Below are positions 53,424 to 62,500 of a stretch of DNA of 64,000 bases, piece after piece. Below the pieces are notes generated by a model. The model did no database searches. It was not told the origin of the DNA and was given only the letters and a program-made list of their open reading frames with translations. The first letter of the stretch is position 1, and each line of letters starts with the position of its first letter. A program made the translations under genes and the position numbers. This DNA comes from Acidovorax sp. (GTDB taxonomy: Bacteria; Pseudomonadota; Gammaproteobacteria; Burkholderiales; Burkholderiaceae_C), in assembly GCA_030692685.1 (NCBI GenBank), contig JAUXZO010000025.1, forward strand, positions 16,940 through 80,939, in the 5' to 3' direction.

Positions 53424-54065
53424 ATGCTTTTTTCGGTACAAGAACTGCTGCTTTTCGCGCTCGCCGCGCTCGTGCTGGTGCTCACGCCCGGCCCCAACAT
53501 GGTGTATTGCGTTTCGCGCAGCCTCACCCAGGGGCCGCGTGCGGGGTTGATCTCGCTGGCGGGGGTCCTCATGGGTTTTCTGGTGCACCTGCTGGCTGCG
53601 GCGCTGGGCCTCACCGCGCTGCTGGCCGCCGTGCCGCTCGCCTTTGACGCCATCCGCTACGCCGGTGCCGCGTACCTGCTGTGGATGGCGTGGCAGGCCG
53701 TCAAACCCGGCGGCAACGCGCCGTTTGAAGCCCGCAACCTGCCGCACGACCGGCCACGCACCTTGTTCCTCATGGGCTTCATGACCAACCTGTTGAACCC
53801 CAAGGTGGCGATGTTTTACCTGTCGTTCTTTCCGCAGTTTCTGCACCCCGAGCGCGGCCAGCTGCTGCTGCAAAGCCTGACGCTGGGCGGCGTGCAGATC
53901 GCCACCAGCGCCGTGGTCAACGCACTGCTCATCCTGTGCGCCGCCCAAGTGGCGGTTTTCCTGAACCGCAACGCCGCCTGGATGCGCGCGCAGCGCTACT
54001 TCATGGGCACCGTGCTTGGCCTGCTCGCCCTCAAACTGTTGACCGAAAAGAAAGCCGCCGCATGA
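53424..54065 (+). CDS. LysE/RhtB-family exporter (second in cluster)
   Basis: 213 aa, about six membrane segments. LVLVLTPGPNMVYCVSRSLTQGPRAGLISLAGVLMGFLVHLL is the family N-terminus with the PGPN motif; GFMTNLLNPKVAMFYLSFFPQFL is the internal signature. Only distantly similar to the LysE protein at 46.8 kb. Overlaps the dehydratase gene by ATGA, so export and catabolism of the same amino acid is plausible. Confidence 0.92.
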   Translation: MLFSVQELLLFALAALVLVLTPGPNMVYCVSRSLTQGPRAGLISLAGVLMGFLVHLLAAALGLTALLAAVPLAFDAIRYAGAAYLLWMAWQAVKPGGNAPFEARNLPHDRPRTLFLMGFMTNLLNPKVAMFYLSFFPQFLHPERGQLLLQSLTLGGVQIATSAVVNALLILCAAQVAVFLNRNAAWMRAQRYFMGTVLGLLALKLLTEKKAAA

Positions 54066-55048
54066 ACGCCCGCCTCGACATCGCCACCCTCTTGCCCACC
54101 TTGGCCGACATCGAAGCCGCCGCCGAGGTCGTGTACCGCGACTTTGCTGCCACACCCCAGTACCGCTGGGCGCTGCTCAGCGAACGCCTGGGCACCGACT
54201 GCTGGCTCAAGCACGAGAACCACACGCCCGTGGGCGCGTTCAAGATCCGGGGCGGCCTCACTTACTTTGACCAGCTCGCACAAAGCGGAGAGATGCCCAC
54301 CGAGGTCATCAGCGCCACGCGCGGCAACCACGGCCAGAGCATGGGCTGGGCCGCGCGCCGCCACGGCGTGGCCTGTACCATCGTCGTGCCGCGCGGCAAC
54401 TCTGTCGAGAAGAACGCCGCCATGCGCGCCCTGGGCGTCACGCTGGTCGAGCACGGCAGCGACTTTCAGGAGGCGCGCGAACACGCCAAGCACCTGGCCA
54501 AAGAGCGCGGCGCCCACATGGTGCCCAGCTTTCACCCCGACCTGCTGCGCGGCGTGAGCACCTACTGGTGGGAGTTTTTGCGCGCCGTGCCGCAGCTCGA
54601 CGTGGTGTACGTGCCCATCGGCCAGGGCTCAGGCGCGTGCTCGGCCATTGCCGCCAAGCTGGCACTGCAGCACCCCGTGCGCGTGGTCGGCGTGGTCAGC
54701 AGCCACGCCACCACCTATGCCGATTCACTCGCTGCGGGCCACGTGGTTGAGGCCCCTGTGACCACCCAGCTCGCCGACGGCATGGCCTGCCGCGTGGCCG
54801 ACCCCGAGGCGCTGGCCGTGATGGCCCCGCACATTGACCACATCGTGCAGGTCAGCGACGCCGAAGTGGCCGCCGCCATGCGCGCCTTGTTCACCGACAC
54901 GCACAACGTGGCCGAAGGCGCAGGTGCGGCTGCCCTGGCGGCGGCGCTGCAGGAGCGCGACGAGCTCAAGGGCTTGCACGTGGGCTTGGCGTTGACTGGC
55001 GGCAACGTGGATGCGCCGATGTTCGCAGGCGCGCTGCAAGCCGCCTGA
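54062..55048 (+). CDS. Threonine dehydratase-like PLP enzyme (fold type II)
   Basis: 328 aa from the ATG overlapping the exporter stop. PLP Lys in KHENHTPVGAFKIRGGLTYF (near residue 55), ISATRGNHGQSMGWAARRHG as the phosphate/Asn loop, PIGQGSGACSAIAAKL as the Gly-rich phosphate-binding loop, and C-terminal LTGGNVDAPMF. Lacks a regulatory ACT domain, as in catabolic threonine/serine dehydratases or 3-hydroxyaspartate-type enzymes. Exact substrate uncertain. Confidence 0.9.
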   Translation: MNARLDIATLLPTLADIEAAAEVVYRDFAATPQYRWALLSERLGTDCWLKHENHTPVGAFKIRGGLTYFDQLAQSGEMPTEVISATRGNHGQSMGWAARRHGVACTIVVPRGNSVEKNAAMRALGVTLVEHGSDFQEAREHAKHLAKERGAHMVPSFHPDLLRGVSTYWWEFLRAVPQLDVVYVPIGQGSGACSAIAAKLALQHPVRVVGVVSSHATTYADSLAAGHVVEAPVTTQLADGMACRVADPEALAVMAPHIDHIVQVSDAEVAAAMRALFTDTHNVAEGAGAAALAAALQERDELKGLHVGLALTGGNVDAPMFAGALQAA

Positions 55049-55070
55049 GGCCGAACCTGCGGCGCACAAA

Positions 55071-55092
55071 AAAAGGGGCCAAGGCCCCTTTT
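55071..55092. terminator. Bidirectional intrinsic terminator
   Basis: AAAAGGGGCC-AA-GGCCCCTTTT: perfect 10-bp stem, A-tract on one side and T-tract on the other, between the convergent dehydratase and DUF2846 genes. Confidence 0.92.
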
Positions 55093-55111
55093 CTTTCCGA
55101 CCGCTGTGAAG

Positions 55112-55579
55112 TTACTTCACCGGCGGGCGGCATTTGCCGCTTTCGGCCAGCTCCAGCTTGGCCACGTCTGCCTTGCCTTGCTCTTCAGTCATTTGCTCCA
55201 AATCAGCACCGCCGACAAAAACGCCCATCTTGATGAACTGGCGAATGAAGTAGTTTTTGCCCGAATCAAAAAGCAGCTCGAGCTTGTTGGGCGAAAACTC
55301 CGACTCGGTCTCCACAACGTGCTTTTTACCGCCCTCGACCTCGGTGTAGAAAAACACATCAGGCGCGCTGGAGCCCACGCAAGCGCCGTCAATGCGCAGG
55401 TCCTTGGTCAATGCCTTGCCCACAAAGCTGTTGCGGTACAGATAAACCCCGGCCTTGCCAGCTGGCGGTGGCTGAAACTGCTTGACCTTGGCCGACTCCT
55501 CTTTGGAAGCCATATTGACTGACGCGCAACCAGTCATCAGCACAGAAAGTGCCAGCGCGAAATAAATTGATTTCTTCAT
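55112..55579 (-). CDS. DUF2846-type lipoprotein
   Basis: 155 aa. Lipoprotein signal LALSVLMTGCASVN (lipobox MTGC, Cys ~18). The mature part contains AGKAGVYLYRNSFVGKALTKDLRIDG, typical of DUF2846, then NYFIRQFIKMGVFVGGADLEQM. Presumably an envelope lipoprotein of unknown function. It faces the dehydratase gene across a shared terminator. Confidence 0.85.
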   Translation of the reverse strand: MKKSIYFALALSVLMTGCASVNMASKEESAKVKQFQPPPAGKAGVYLYRNSFVGKALTKDLRIDGACVGSSAPDVFFYTEVEGGKKHVVETESEFSPNKLELLFDSGKNYFIRQFIKMGVFVGGADLEQMTEEQGKADVAKLELAESGKCRPPVK

Positions 55580-55811
55580 AATTGTTGTGAAATGAGTGAC
55601 AGCAAAGCCACCGAACTCCCGTCAAAGAGTCCAGCTTCCCTACGCCTTGCTTTGAGAATTCTAGCGACGGCAGATGGCAAATCGCCACGCGCAAATCCGG
55701 GTGTTTGACCATCACGAGATTTGTTGCTTTGCAGCACACACGCTCGTCAATTGATAGCGCCAGTCGCTCCAGTGACAAGCATTCAAAAGCTTTGTTTCCA
55801 CAATCCGCCGC
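55580..55811. other. Gap between divergent DUF2846 and phosphatase genes
   Basis: 232 nt, more AT-rich than its neighbours, presumably holding both promoters. No repeat, RNA gene or clear consensus recognised. Confidence 0.4.
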
Positions 55812-56483
55812 ATGGGAACCCTCTACCTCGTGCGCCACGGCCAGGCCTCGTTTGGCGCTGAAGACTACGACCAGCTCAGCGCACGCGGCCGAGAGCAGGC
55901 GGTGCGCCTGGGCGAGCACTGGCGCGCGCGGGGAATGCAGTTTGATGCGGTCATCGCCGGCACGCTGCGCCGCCACACGCAAACGCTGGCAGGCATTGCC
56001 GAAGGCTTGCAAATTACCCCCGGGGTGCTGCAGATGCCGGGCCTGAACGAATACGACAGCCATGCGCTGATCAGCGCCATCCATCCCCAGCCGCTGGGCC
56101 CGGCCGACACGCCGGAGCGCTACCGCGCCCACTTTCGCATTCTTTGCGACGCGCTGGCGCAATGGATGGCGGGTGTCATCAGCCCCCAGGGCATGCCGAC
56201 GTGGAACGAGTTTTCAGGTGGCGTGCGTGCCGCGCTGGACCATGTGCGTCACCACCACGCGGGGCAGAACGTGCTTTTGGTGAGCAGCGGCGGGCCGATC
56301 TCCACCGCCGTAGGCGAGGTGCTGGGCACAGCGCCCGAGGTGACGATTGCGCTGAACATGCGCATCCGCAACAGCGCGGTGACGGAGTTCTCGATCTCGC
56401 CCAAACGGTTGATGCTGCAGACGTTCAATACGCTGCCGCACTTGAATGAGCTGGAGCATGTGGAGTGGGTGACACACGCCTGA
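55812..56483 (+). CDS. Histidine phosphatase-superfamily protein with second His replaced
   Basis: 223 aa. TLYLVRHGQASFGAEDYDQLSARGREQA contains the phospho-acceptor RHG motif (His near residue 9), and GTLRRHTQTLAGIAE has the usual basic pocket. The second conserved His, normally in a VSHGG-type motif, is Ser here: LLVSSGGPISTAVGEVL. This substitution is expected to alter activity, though some proteobacterial subfamilies may carry it normally. Substrate unknown. Confidence 0.87.
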   Translation: MGTLYLVRHGQASFGAEDYDQLSARGREQAVRLGEHWRARGMQFDAVIAGTLRRHTQTLAGIAEGLQITPGVLQMPGLNEYDSHALISAIHPQPLGPADTPERYRAHFRILCDALAQWMAGVISPQGMPTWNEFSGGVRAALDHVRHHHAGQNVLLVSSGGPISTAVGEVLGTAPEVTIALNMRIRNSAVTEFSISPKRLMLQTFNTLPHLNELEHVEWVTHA

Positions 56484-56496
56484 CGCCAAAGTCTGA

Positions 56497-56556
56497 GCGT
56501 TTTCGGCCTCTAGCGCTTGTTGGATAAGCACAAGCAGCTATAAACTTAGTAGCAAA
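56497..56556. repeat. Dispersed palindromic repeat, family A (copy A9)
   Basis: TTTTCGGCCTCTAGCGCTTG then TTGGATAAGCACAAGCAGCTATAAAC. Starts 13 nt after the phosphatase stop, between two convergent genes. Confidence 0.82.
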
Positions 56557-56575
56557 CCCTTTATCCCCATCACCC

Positions 56576-57007
56576 TCAGGCGCGAACCAGCTCCAGTTGA
56601 ATCCAAGGCTGCCACCGGGCTCTGCTGACCTTGAGTTCCCAAAGGCCTGTCAGGCGGTTTTGGGCAGCATCAAACCCACCGTTGAAACGCACGGCTTTGC
56701 CCGTGATCTTGAAGTGCCTGCCCGAGAGTTCCACCACAAACACATCGGCCGACCCTTGGTCGTCATACGATCTCGCGAAGTGCTGTTGCTTCGCCGCGTC
56801 ATACCCAATGACCTCCATCGATCGCGAGGGCTTGCCGTCAAACCGGGCGTCCACGTGGTGCTCGATGAAATGCTTGCCCGGCAGCCACTGGTACGTGTCG
56901 GTCGCTGACAAGGTGCCCGCGGGGTTCAATGCGGTCTCCAGCACTGCCCCCGTGGTGTTCCAGGTGCCGATGAACACCTCAAACCGGCTCATGGGGCTCT
57001 TTGACAT
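56576..57007 (-). CDS. DUF1579-family protein
   Basis: 143 aa from ATG 57007 (MSKSPMSRFEVFIGTWNTTGAV), with GGAGG well placed; the open frame continues through the upstream gap without support. Lipocalin-like beta-rich sequence: FEVFIGTWNTTG at the start and KHFIEHHVDARFDGKPSRSMEVIGYDAAKQQHFARSYDDQG are the family pattern. Function unknown. 28 nt downstream of the creatininase gene. Confidence 0.8.
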   Translation of the reverse strand: MSKSPMSRFEVFIGTWNTTGAVLETALNPAGTLSATDTYQWLPGKHFIEHHVDARFDGKPSRSMEVIGYDAAKQQHFARSYDDQGSADVFVVELSGRHFKITGKAVRFNGGFDAAQNRLTGLWELKVSRARWQPWIQLELVRA

Positions 57008-57035
57008 GACGATGCCTCCGAGTGAAGGTGGCGCG

Positions 57036-57911
57036 CTATGGTGCGCCAGCTTGGTCCACCAGGGTTGATAGCGGCAACGCCTGCAACTCCTGCAACAACG
57101 CCACCAGTTGCGCCGCCGCAGCGTCCACCACCGCCCGCCCCTTGTCGGCCGTGGCCCCGGCCGCATTGCCCACAGCCCCCGCCGGGTGGTAGTCCTGCAT
57201 CTGCCAGCCCAGCTTGGCACTTTTGCCGTTGCCCAGAATGGCGTACTGCTCTGACCGGTCCTGCGACGTGGAGCGGAAGTCTCGTGCGTGCTCCATCTGC
57301 ACGGTGCGGGGCGCCAGGTGCAACATCATTGACGTCTCGACCTCGCCCGCGTGGATGCCAAAACGGTGCTCCTGTGCGCTGAACTGCCCCGCCACTGCAT
57401 CGGGCAACGGAAGGCTGAACCAGCTGGCGCTGTAGACGATGAGATCGCAGTGCGTGCGCAACTCGCGCGCGACGATGTCCATCACGCTGACCTGGCCGCC
57501 ATGGCCATTGAACAGCAGCAGCTTTTTGATGCCAGCGCGCGCGACACATTGGCCGATCTCGGTCCACAGCGCGATCACCGTGGCGGGCGACAACGTGAGC
57601 GTGCCCGGAAAACGAATGTGCTCGGGGCTCAGGCCCACGTTCTGCGGGGGCAAAAAAAGCACGGGCAGGTCGGCGGGCAGCTGCGGCAGCGCGGCGTCGA
57701 TCACGCCCTGCAGCAGCGTGGCATCCACCGACAGCGGCAGGTGTGGGCCATGCTGCTCGATGGCCGCCACGGGCAGCACGGCGACCACCTGGTCGGCCTG
57801 GCCCGTGCTTTGCAGCGCGGCGAAGTCGCGGGTGGTCAGGTCGGCCCAGAAGTGGGAGGGCAATGCGGGGCGGGCGGAACGGGCGAATGGGGGCGCAGCG
57901 GCAGCGGTCAT
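57036..57911 (-). CDS. Creatininase-family amidohydrolase
   Basis: 291 aa from ATG 57911. Metal-binding motifs: VAAIEQHGPHLPLSVDATLL (Glu, His, Asp), LFNGHGGQVSVMDIVAREL and GIHAGEVETSMMLHL. The family hydrolyses cyclic amides such as creatinine or deformylates intermediates; the real substrate is unknown. Reading frame is open 33 codons upstream without support. Confidence 0.9.
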   Translation of the reverse strand: MTAAAAPPFARSARPALPSHFWADLTTRDFAALQSTGQADQVVAVLPVAAIEQHGPHLPLSVDATLLQGVIDAALPQLPADLPVLFLPPQNVGLSPEHIRFPGTLTLSPATVIALWTEIGQCVARAGIKKLLLFNGHGGQVSVMDIVARELRTHCDLIVYSASWFSLPLPDAVAGQFSAQEHRFGIHAGEVETSMMLHLAPRTVQMEHARDFRSTSQDRSEQYAILGNGKSAKLGWQMQDYHPAGAVGNAAGATADKGRAVVDAAAAQLVALLQELQALPLSTLVDQAGAP

Positions 57912-57963
57912 GGCGTGATGGTAGTCGCAGCAGCAGCGCCCGCCAACGCGCGCACCCGGGCAG

Positions 57964-58329
57964 TTACCGAAGCACCGTGGTGCCCAGCCAATATAGAAGG
58001 TGGCCCGCACCCATCGTGGATATCAGTGTGACCGCGAGCCCGCTGACGCGCGCGTTCAGGCCACGGCGGCGCTGCCACGCACGCACCACCAAAGCCACCA
58101 CCCAGCCCACGATGGCAGTCACGGCCCACAGCATCCACATCAGCCCTCGGCCGATGCAGCCGAAGTTTTCGCAATACAGCGTGAAGCTGTAGTACGACAG
58201 CGCCACCAGCAGCGCGCACAGACCAAGCAAGAAACCGTCCAACACACGGGACCCCCGCACCGCTGCGCGGGAAGGGTGCGGCGCAGAGGAAGCATCATCA
58301 GACGACGATTGGGGCGCAAGTGGATTCAT
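57964..58329 (-). CDS. Small hypothetical inner-membrane protein
   Basis: 121 aa from ATG 58329 (MNPLAPQSSSDD). A Ser-rich, polar N-terminus of ~30 residues is followed by three hydrophobic segments: GFLLGLCALLVALSYYSF, GLMWMLWAVTAIVGWVVALVV and VTLISTMGAGHLLYWLG. A CENFGCIG pair of Cys lies between the first two. No family recognised. Divergent from the AlaX gene, which starts about 100 nt away. Confidence 0.65.
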   Translation of the reverse strand: MNPLAPQSSSDDASSAPHPSRAAVRGSRVLDGFLLGLCALLVALSYYSFTLYCENFGCIGRGLMWMLWAVTAIVGWVVALVVRAWQRRRGLNARVSGLAVTLISTMGAGHLLYWLGTTVLR

Positions 58330-58427
58330 GAATAACAACACCACAAAGACACGGCAAAAGGCCGCACGGCCAGCATATCGCCAGCCGGGCAGCCACGCGC
58401 CGCCGCCCATCCCGCTACCATCACCGC

Positions 58428-59180
58428 ATGACCCAAGACCTCTTCCGACAAGACGCCTACCTGCGCGAATGCGACGCGCATATCACGGCCCTCACCGACA
58501 CTGGCGGCATCGTGCTGGACCGCACCGTGTTCTACCCCCTCGGTGGCGGCCAGGCGGGTGACAGCGGCGTGCTGGTGCTGGCCGATGGCACAGAAATCGT
58601 GATTGCCGACACGCGCAAGGGCAAGGACGCCGAAGGCAACGCCACCAGTGACATCGTGCATGTGCCGACCTCCGGGCAAGAAGACCGCGTGGCGCAGCTG
58701 GCGCCCGGCACCACCGTCACGGCCCGCATCGACTGGGAACGCCGCCACCGCATGATGCGGCTGCACACCACCTCGCACCTGCTGTGCCATGTGGTGCCGC
58801 AACTGGTCAACGGCTGCTCGATCACACCCGACTACGCGCGGCTGGATTTTGCGATGACCGACCCGCTGGACAAAGAGGCCCTCACCGCCGCCATCGCCAC
58901 CCTGGTGGCCGCCGCGCACCCGCTCACGGTGGCCTCGATCAGCGACGAAGAACTGGACGCCAACCCCGCACTGGTCAAAAGCATGAGCGTGCAACCGCCC
59001 CGTGGCAGTGGGCGCATCCGCACCATCCGCATTGGTGGCGACGACTCGCCGCTGATCGACCTGCAGCCCTGTGGCGGCACGCACGTGGCCAACACATCAG
59101 AGATCGGCGCCATCGTGGTCACGAAGATTGAAAAGAAAAGCGCCACCACCCGCAGGGTGGTGCTGGGCTTTGCCCAGTGA
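58428..59180 (+). CDS. AlaX-type alanyl-tRNA editing protein
   Basis: 250 aa. Free-standing editing domain that removes Ser or Gly from mischarged tRNA-Ala. YPLGGGQAGDSGVL is the alanyl-tRNA synthetase-like N-terminal domain (AlaX-M form). Zinc ligands are in MMRLHTTSHLLCHV (HxxxH) and QPCGGTHVANTSEIG (CxxxH). The last 13 codons and stop form a sequence that is duplicated about 120 nt downstream. Confidence 0.93.
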   Translation: MTQDLFRQDAYLRECDAHITALTDTGGIVLDRTVFYPLGGGQAGDSGVLVLADGTEIVIADTRKGKDAEGNATSDIVHVPTSGQEDRVAQLAPGTTVTARIDWERRHRMMRLHTTSHLLCHVVPQLVNGCSITPDYARLDFAMTDPLDKEALTAAIATLVAAAHPLTVASISDEELDANPALVKSMSVQPPRGSGRIRTIRIGGDDSPLIDLQPCGGTHVANTSEIGAIVVTKIEKKSATTRRVVLGFAQ

Positions 59181-59299
59181 GCGAAGCGAAGAGCGCTTTT
59201 CTTTGGGGTGGAATCATTTGCGTGCAGCGCAAGTGAGTGCGCACCAAAAGACCGGGTTCTGCGCCACCACCCGCAGGGTGGTGCTGGGCTTTGCCCAGT
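59140..59299 (+). repeat. 39-nt direct repeat covering the AlaX 3' end
   Basis: Positions 59140-59178 (the last coding bases of AlaX) recur exactly at 59261-59299. Each unit carries two small palindromes, CCACCACCCGC-AGGGTGGTG and CTGGGC-TTT-GCCCAG. The downstream copy could act as a spare terminator-like hairpin. Confidence 0.9.
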
Positions 59300-59304
59300 A
59301 AGCC

Positions 59305-59337
59305 CGTAACCAGTAACCAGTAACCAGTAACCAGTAA
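59305..59337. repeat. Short tandem repeat, unit TAACCAGT (four copies)
   Basis: Four consecutive 8-nt units just after the second 39-nt repeat, in the AlaX-DUF748 gap. It is noncoding and could vary in copy number by slippage. Confidence 0.9.
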
Positions 59338-59529
59338 GGCTCCGCGGGGAGCACGATTGCCGCCTGCGTCACTGTCAACAATGTTGAGCCAGCGCAGCAC
59401 AGCGGTTGCATTGACTTACTTCGGCTGACGCACAACGCGGACAATAGCGGCCCACGCGCGCGGTCCTGGCTTTGGACCTCTTGCACCAGGTGTCCTGGGG
59501 CTGCGGCGCTTACCTCCTTGTCTGCCGCC

Positions 59530-62500
59530 ATGCCGTTCTCTCTGCGCTCCATCACCCTTGCCTCTGTCCGCCAGCACCGCTGGTTACGCCCTGCCCTCCG
59601 CGCAGTGGCGGGGTTGATCGTGTTGTGGCTGGTCACCTGGGTGGCCATTCCACCGCTGGTCAAAGGGCCCTTGGAGCGCATCGCCTCCGAACAACTGGGC
59701 CGCGCAGTGACCGTGGGGGCCATCGACTTTCAGCCCTGGAGCCTGGAATTTGCCTTGCGCGATGTGACGGTGGCGGGTGCCAACGGTGCGCCCGCACAGC
59801 TGACCATTGGCCGTATCTACGCCGATGGCGAGCTGCAATCCATTTTGCGCATGGCCCCCGTGGTGGACGCCTTCACCATCGAGAACCCGGTGCTGCGCAT
59901 CACCCACCTGGGCGACGGCCACTATGACGTGGACGACATCATTGCCAACGTCACGGCGCCCCCCAGCAAGCCCGAGCCCCACACAGGCCCTGCGCGCCTG
60001 GCGCTGTACAACCTGGCGCTGACCGGCGGCAGCATCGACTTCACGGACAACGCCGTGGGAAAAACACACGAGGTGCGTGCGCTGGCGCTCAAAATGCCTT
60101 TCATCAGCACCCTGCACTCGCAGCGCGAGGTCAAGGTCGAGCCGCACCTGGCGTTCGCGTTGGATGGCAGCCAGTTCGACTCGTCCGCGCAAGGCACGCC
60201 GTTTACACAAACGGGTAAAGCCGACGCCCAACTGCGCCTGGATGGCCTGAACCTCGCACCCTATCTGGCCTATTTGCCTGCCAACCTGCCCATCAAGGTG
60301 CAGGGCGCCACGCTGGATGCCGATGTGAAGGTGGCCTTTGAGCAGCACCCGCGCATGGCCGTCAAGCTGACCGGCACCGTGATGGCCAGCGGCGTGCGGA
60401 TCACCGACCGCCAGGGCGCCGACCTGCTGAGCTACGAGCGCCTGAAGATCGACATGGCCGATGTGCGCCCGCTGGAGCAGGTGGTGCGCCTGCAGCATGT
60501 GGAGCTGACCGCGCCCGTGGTTACCGCCGCGCGCGACGCCGCAGGCCTGATCAACCTGGCACAACTGGCGCCACCCGCAGCGGCTGCCAAGCCTTCATCA
60601 CCCGCCAGAGATGCGCCCGCTGCTCCGGCAGCACCCGCCAACCCATCGGCATCGGCATCTGCCGAACCAGCCTCCTCGCCCAAGGCCGGGGCGAGCAAGG
60701 CATCGGCCCCGGCGGCCACCGCCTCTGCGGGCACAACCAAGGCCAAAGGCGCGCCCGCCTGGGTTGTAGAAGTCGCCACCGCCGCCGTGCGTGGCGGCAC
60801 TCTGCGCTGGGCCGACCAGACCACACGCCCCGCAGCCGCCGTGCAGGCCACCGACTTCACGCTGGAAGTGACCGACGTTGCGCTGCCCTTTGCCCCCCAG
60901 GACGCCAAGCCTTTCACCTTCAAAGGCGGGCTCAACCTGCAAGGCAGCACGCACCGCTTTACCGGCGAAGCCACCGACCAGAAAGCGAAAGTGAACGCCA
61001 CCCTGAATGCGCTGGCACTGCAGCTGGCCGCCCCCTACCTGGCCCAAGCGCTGGAGCCCGTGGTGACCGGCCAGCTGACGGGCGATGTGGGCGTGTTGTG
61101 GCAAGCCCCCACACCCCAAGCCGCACAGGCAGGGGCGACCGGCGTCACGCTGACCGCAGGCCCCTTGGCACTGGAGCAAGTGGCCGTTAAACAGGGCAAA
61201 ACCACGCTGGCCAGCATGGGCAAGCTGGAACTGGCCGGCGTGCTGGTGCCGCTGGACACCCGCACCGCCACGCTGGAGCGCCTGGCGATCAGCCAACCCC
61301 AAGCCACCGTCGAGCGCGGCGCGGACGGCCGCTGGATGTTCGAGCGCTGGCTCAAAACCACCGCCGCGCCCCAAGGCACGGCCCCCTCGGTAGAAAACGC
61401 TTCGGCCAGCACCCCGCCCACCCCATGGAAGCTGCGCGTGGCCGATTTCTCGCTGCAAGGCGGCGCCGTCACCTTTGCCGACAACGCCCAGCCACGCCCC
61501 GTGGCGATGGACGTGAGCGCGCTGGGCATCACTGCCCGCAACCTGGCCACCGATGGCAGCAAGCCCGAGGCCTTTCAACTCACGGCACGCGCCGCCGCGC
61601 CCGGCAAGGGCAGCACCGCCAAACGCGAGGCAGGCAAGCTCGACTACCAGGGCACGCTGGCCCTGCAGCCGCTGGCCGTTCAGGGCAAGCTCGACGCCAC
61701 GCGGTTGCCACTGCACGCGCTGGATGGCTACCTGGCCAGCCAACTTGCGCTAGAGCTGCTGCGGGCCGATGTGGGCTATCGCGGGCAAGTCAGCCTGGCA
61801 CAAACGGAGCAAGGCACGAGCTTGCGCCTGTCCGGTGATGCGGTGGTCGAGGAACTCCAGGCCAACAGCACCGCAGCGTCCACCCCAAAGACCGAAGCCC
61901 AGGTGGGCGAGGAGCTGCTGGCCTGGAAGAGCCTGAACCTGCGCGGCCTCTCGGTCGCCACCGCCCCCGGCACCGCGCCGCGCGTGGAAGTGAAGGAAAC
62001 GAGTCTGGTGGATTTCTTTGCCCGCATCACCATCAACGAAGCAGGCCGCTTCAACCTGAGCGACATCGCCAAAACCCCGGCCGAGGCGCAGGCTGCCAAT
62101 GCCGCTGCTCCCGCCAACGCCAGCGCCAGCGCTAATGCCACAGCAGCAACGGCAACGGCAACAGCATCGCCCACAGCCTCCGCCCCTGCTTCACCGGCTA
62201 ACACCGCCCCTGTGGCTATGGCCAAGGTCGATCCGCTGGCGCCCGTGGTGGTGTTCGGCCCGGTCAGCCTGGTCAATGGCAAGGTGCTGTTTTCTGACTT
62301 CTTCATCAAACCCAACTACTCGGCCGACCTGTCCGAGCTGACCGGCAAGCTCAGCGCGTTTTCATCCGAAGCGCCGGGCGGCGAGCCCGTGCTGGCCGAC
62401 CTCGAGCTGCGTGGCCGCGCCGAAGGCTCGGCGTCGCTGGAGATCACGGGCAAGCTCAACCCGCTGGCCAAGCCGCTGGCGCTCGACATCACCGGCAAGG

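Noticed and set aside
59305..59337. TAACCAGT tandem units as a CRISPR-like array
   Set aside because: 8-nt units without spacers and no cas genes; it is a simple tandem repeat.
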